This document shows positions 61,597-64,000 of a stretch of DNA of 64,000 nucleotides, piece by piece; the first letter of the stretch is position 1; every line of letters begins with the position of its first letter. The notes below the pieces were generated by a model. That model had not been told where the DNA came from. It ran no database searches and saw only the letters and a program-made list of their open reading frames with translations. Made by a program: the position numbers and the translations under genes. The stretch comes from Talpa occidentalis (lineage: Eukaryota; Chordata; Mammalia; Eulipotyphla; Talpidae), in assembly GCF_014898055.3 (NCBI RefSeq), contig NW_023605194.1:61791361-61855360 (forward strand), read 5' to 3'.

Positions 61597-61717
61597 AGTG
61601 AAATTATTTCCTACTGGGGCTACCCAGATGAAAAGTATGATGTCATAACTAAAGATGGCTATATCCTTGGCCTTTACAGAATTCCTTATGGGAAGACGAA
61701 AAGTTTTAACAATACAG
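61597..61717 (+). CDS. LIPJ: LIPJ-like lipase, second coding exon
   Basis: Acceptor TTTATGTAG at 61596, donor GTAATA at 61718; 121 bases, entering in phase 0 and leaving in phase 1, exactly the family's exon shape. It reads [20 protein letters not shown] then [20 protein letters not shown]. The [22 protein letters not shown] pattern is the start of the acid lipase alpha/beta-hydrolase domain (LIPF, LIPJ, LIPK, LIPM, LIPN, LIPA). YWGYPDE and [11 protein letters not shown] fit LIPJ best as I remember it. The catalytic serine exon lies beyond the window. In human, LIPJ is the lipase next to RNLS. Confidence 0.9.
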
Positions 61718-61917
61718 GTAATATTCAACTTCATATAAATTGATTACTCCCTGGGTCTTGAAGTTCCTAGCTCTTACATTTCTTCTCAATGAGTGTAGAA
61801 TAAGAAAAGGCTTTGGAAAGCAAGAGTTAACTTCTTATATACCTGCCCACATGCTCAAGAAGAGAATGATATTCCATTAGCTTCCTGTTCATGGAGTGTT
61901 ATTAACGTGGCCTCCCT

Positions 61918-62188
61918 GGTGATGTAAGGGGTTAAGCACAGCACTTTGAAGCTATAGCCTCTGCAGCACCAGTTCGATACACCCCCCACCCATCCCCACA
62001 GGCTAGGAAGCTACCCACGTGGTGCAGCAGACCTCTCCTGACTCTCATACTGCTCCCCTCAGCAGTGTATTTCAGCCAGTCCACCTGTTCTGTTCCCCAC
62101 TCTGTATCTGGTGAATCCTCTCACCCCCACACCTCTGGCCTGTACCCAGTTCTTATATGCATAAATAAATAAACCTTTAAAAAAAATA
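61918..62188 (+). mobile_element. tRNA-derived SINE, older type, in lipase intron
   Basis: TGGCCTCCCTGGTGATGTAA start, a short head deletion (GAAGCTATAGCCTCTGCAGC), a C-rich insertion CACCCCCCACCCATCCCC, and tail ATAAATAAATAAACCTTT. Confidence 0.92.
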
Positions 62189-64000
62189 AGTGTGGTGGAA
62201 CATATGCTGTTCCTTCCAGGATTTCTCTGTGTATCACTTTGCTTAGCCATGTCAATTGTCTAGAATCTCTGAAACACAATAACATCATTCCATGGGCTTG
62301 ACTTTGTGACTGGCTTGTCATCTTAGCTGTGCCAGTTACCATAAACTGATTATGTAACTGATTATTTTTGCTTATTTGTCTAATTGCTCACAAAATGTCA
62401 GGTTTTTTTTTTTTTCTTTTCTCCTTAGATTTTTTTCTCTGAAAAGAATATTTCTCATAATATTCTCTCACAAGTTCTTACTTTGAACATTAAAGCACAT
62501 TCAGAGAAAAAACATGAATTTGAAACAACCTCAATGAATATAATTTCAGATCCTTACAAAGGTCATATCTACTAGGTAGAAAATGTTAACATAGATTTTA
62601 AATCATTATAGTAATGATTCCTCAGGGTATGACCTGATTTTTCAAATACTGTAATAAAAGATTTCAAGATAATTTTGAAATACAAGTGACTTAGAGTTCT
62701 CTAGAAGCAGACCTGAGATAAGAATTTATTGTCGACTGCTAGCTGGAAAAAATAAAGTGGAAATTAAGATAGGGAGGGAAAGGATCGAAGGAAGGATGGG
62801 ACTCAACTAGTCTAGCTCATAAATCCATGAATCACACAACACTCATAAATCCATGAATCATACCTTGAAGGTAGGGAGCTAGCTTTTTGGATCGTAATTA
62901 TCATCACTTATTCATTGACTGAACACTAATCTTTGAAAGTAGAATAATCTCATGGAAGAGGCAATTCCCATTTGGTTGGAGGTAATTTTATAGAGAAAGA
63001 GGCAATAATGAACTCTCTTGGAAAACAGCTGGAAATATACTTAGTAAAGGAAATCTGGGTGGGGCACACCAAAATAATCCAATAGACTGTGCCCTTTGTA
63101 CTACTCAAACCCCTTATTTTTCACATTAAATTTATTTCAATCAGGTACAACTTTTTCAGGATTCTGGTAGGTCAGAATTTCCTTCAATTGCTGGAATACA
63201 TGGGGAAACTTAGGAGAAGAAGGTTAGTATGTGTAAATTACTACATATGCTATTGCAGCTGCTCCATGTCATAACTGATACTTAAAATTTCTCTACCATC
63301 CATTGTAGATCCCCTCCTTCTAACTTAGCTCCTTGTGTTGTAAGCCTCAGCCTTAAGAGCTACTATCATTCAACCCTCGTTTTTCATCCCTAAGAGCTAC
63401 TATAGCTGTGGCAGGTCATAGATACTGTTTCTTGTACATTTAAAATTAAAACAGGGCATCAAAGAAACAAAAAAATGCTCCAGGACATCACATGAATACC
63501 AAATATATTAAATATAATTTTTAAATCTCTGTCTTCATTATGTGTCAGTAGCCCTATCTTTGTATGATGATCTGGGTCAGTTATTCCTGCCAGTATAATA
63601 ATGAATTTCTTTGTTTCCCAGTCTTCCAACATGAGGAGCCCAAAGTGACAAGTCAACTTTAAGTTGATGGGGATGCTTACTGTGTGCCCTGGTAGAAGCA
63701 TTTTCTCTTTATAAACAAGTGCCTTTAGATCTATGGAAACTAAAATTGTGAGAATGGAAAGTATAAATCCCTCAATGAGTTACTGGGAGTGATAGTGGAA
63801 ACACACTTAATCCTATCTCCCTTTTCTTTCTAACTTAGCTCCGTGTTAGAAAGGAGCTTGCATTCTAGAATTATAACCAATAGGATGACTCAACTAATAG
63901 ATGTCAGCCAGATACTATTTTTAACCATCCCAGTGCTTGTGCAATGGACTCAAAAAAGGAGGCCTAGACATAGGCCTTCTTGTTAGAAAGGAGCCTGCAT
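62189..64000. other. lipase intron, unique sequence with short repeats
   Basis: No further lipase exon (for example one with a LQHGL oxyanion segment) is visible. Short direct repeats occur: CTCATAAATCCATGAATCA at about 62817 and 62842, and GTTAGAAAGGAGC(T/C)TGCAT near 63845 and the window end. Confidence 0.5.

Overview
This is a mammalian nuclear genome window: intron-rich, dense in LINE-1, with two families of tRNA-derived SINE and old mammal-wide MIR, L2 and MER5 relics. Two protein-coding loci can be read from their exons. Minus strand: the 5' half of RNLS (renalase), coding exons 1-4 at 47179 down to 43010. Plus strand: the first two coding exons of an acid-lipase-family gene, most like LIPJ, at 60032-60140 and 61597-61717. 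Both genes continue outside the window. The divergent order RNLS(-)/LIPJ(+) is the one I know from human chromosome 10q23, so this is ordinary conserved synteny.

The host is a placental mammal. The abundant SINE has a tRNA-like head with A and B boxes, and a tail of AATAAA repeats followed by TCTTT and poly(A). It is not the primate Alu, rodent B1/B2, horse ERE or ruminant Bov type as I know them. A laurasiatherian, possibly a bat with Rhin-1-like SINEs, is my best guess, held weakly.

Layout. 1-42.9 kb: inferred large RNLS intron 4. It holds a full-length but frameshifted L1 (about 5984-12685, minus) with an exact target-site duplication and a GC-rich 5'UTR made of tandem monomers, a roughly 2 kb L2 (18.5-20.6 kb) carrying a tiny twin-primed L1, older L1/HAL1 pieces, MIR and MER5 relics, and many SINEs. 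43.0-47.2 kb: RNLS exons 4, 3, 2 and 1, ending in a CpG island (about 46.8-47.5 kb). 47.5-60.0 kb: intergenic, with a 2-copy direct repeat of about 213 bp, a complex direct/inverted repeat at 48.2 kb, and a young 5'-truncated L1 with a short 3' transduction, nested in an old L1. 60.0-64 kb: start of the lipase gene.

The two genes have no evident functional link. Renalase is an FAD enzyme that oxidises aberrant dihydronicotinamide isomers; the lipase family hydrolyses acyl esters, usually after secretion or in lysosomes. I found no convincing undescribed system. The more unusual observations are retrotransposition structures (two twin-priming events, a 3' transduction, an internally deleted SINE, a SINE head-only insertion), the repeat at 48.2 kb, the unexplained 213-bp repeat pair, and an intact-looking signal-peptide exon on the LIPJ-like gene.
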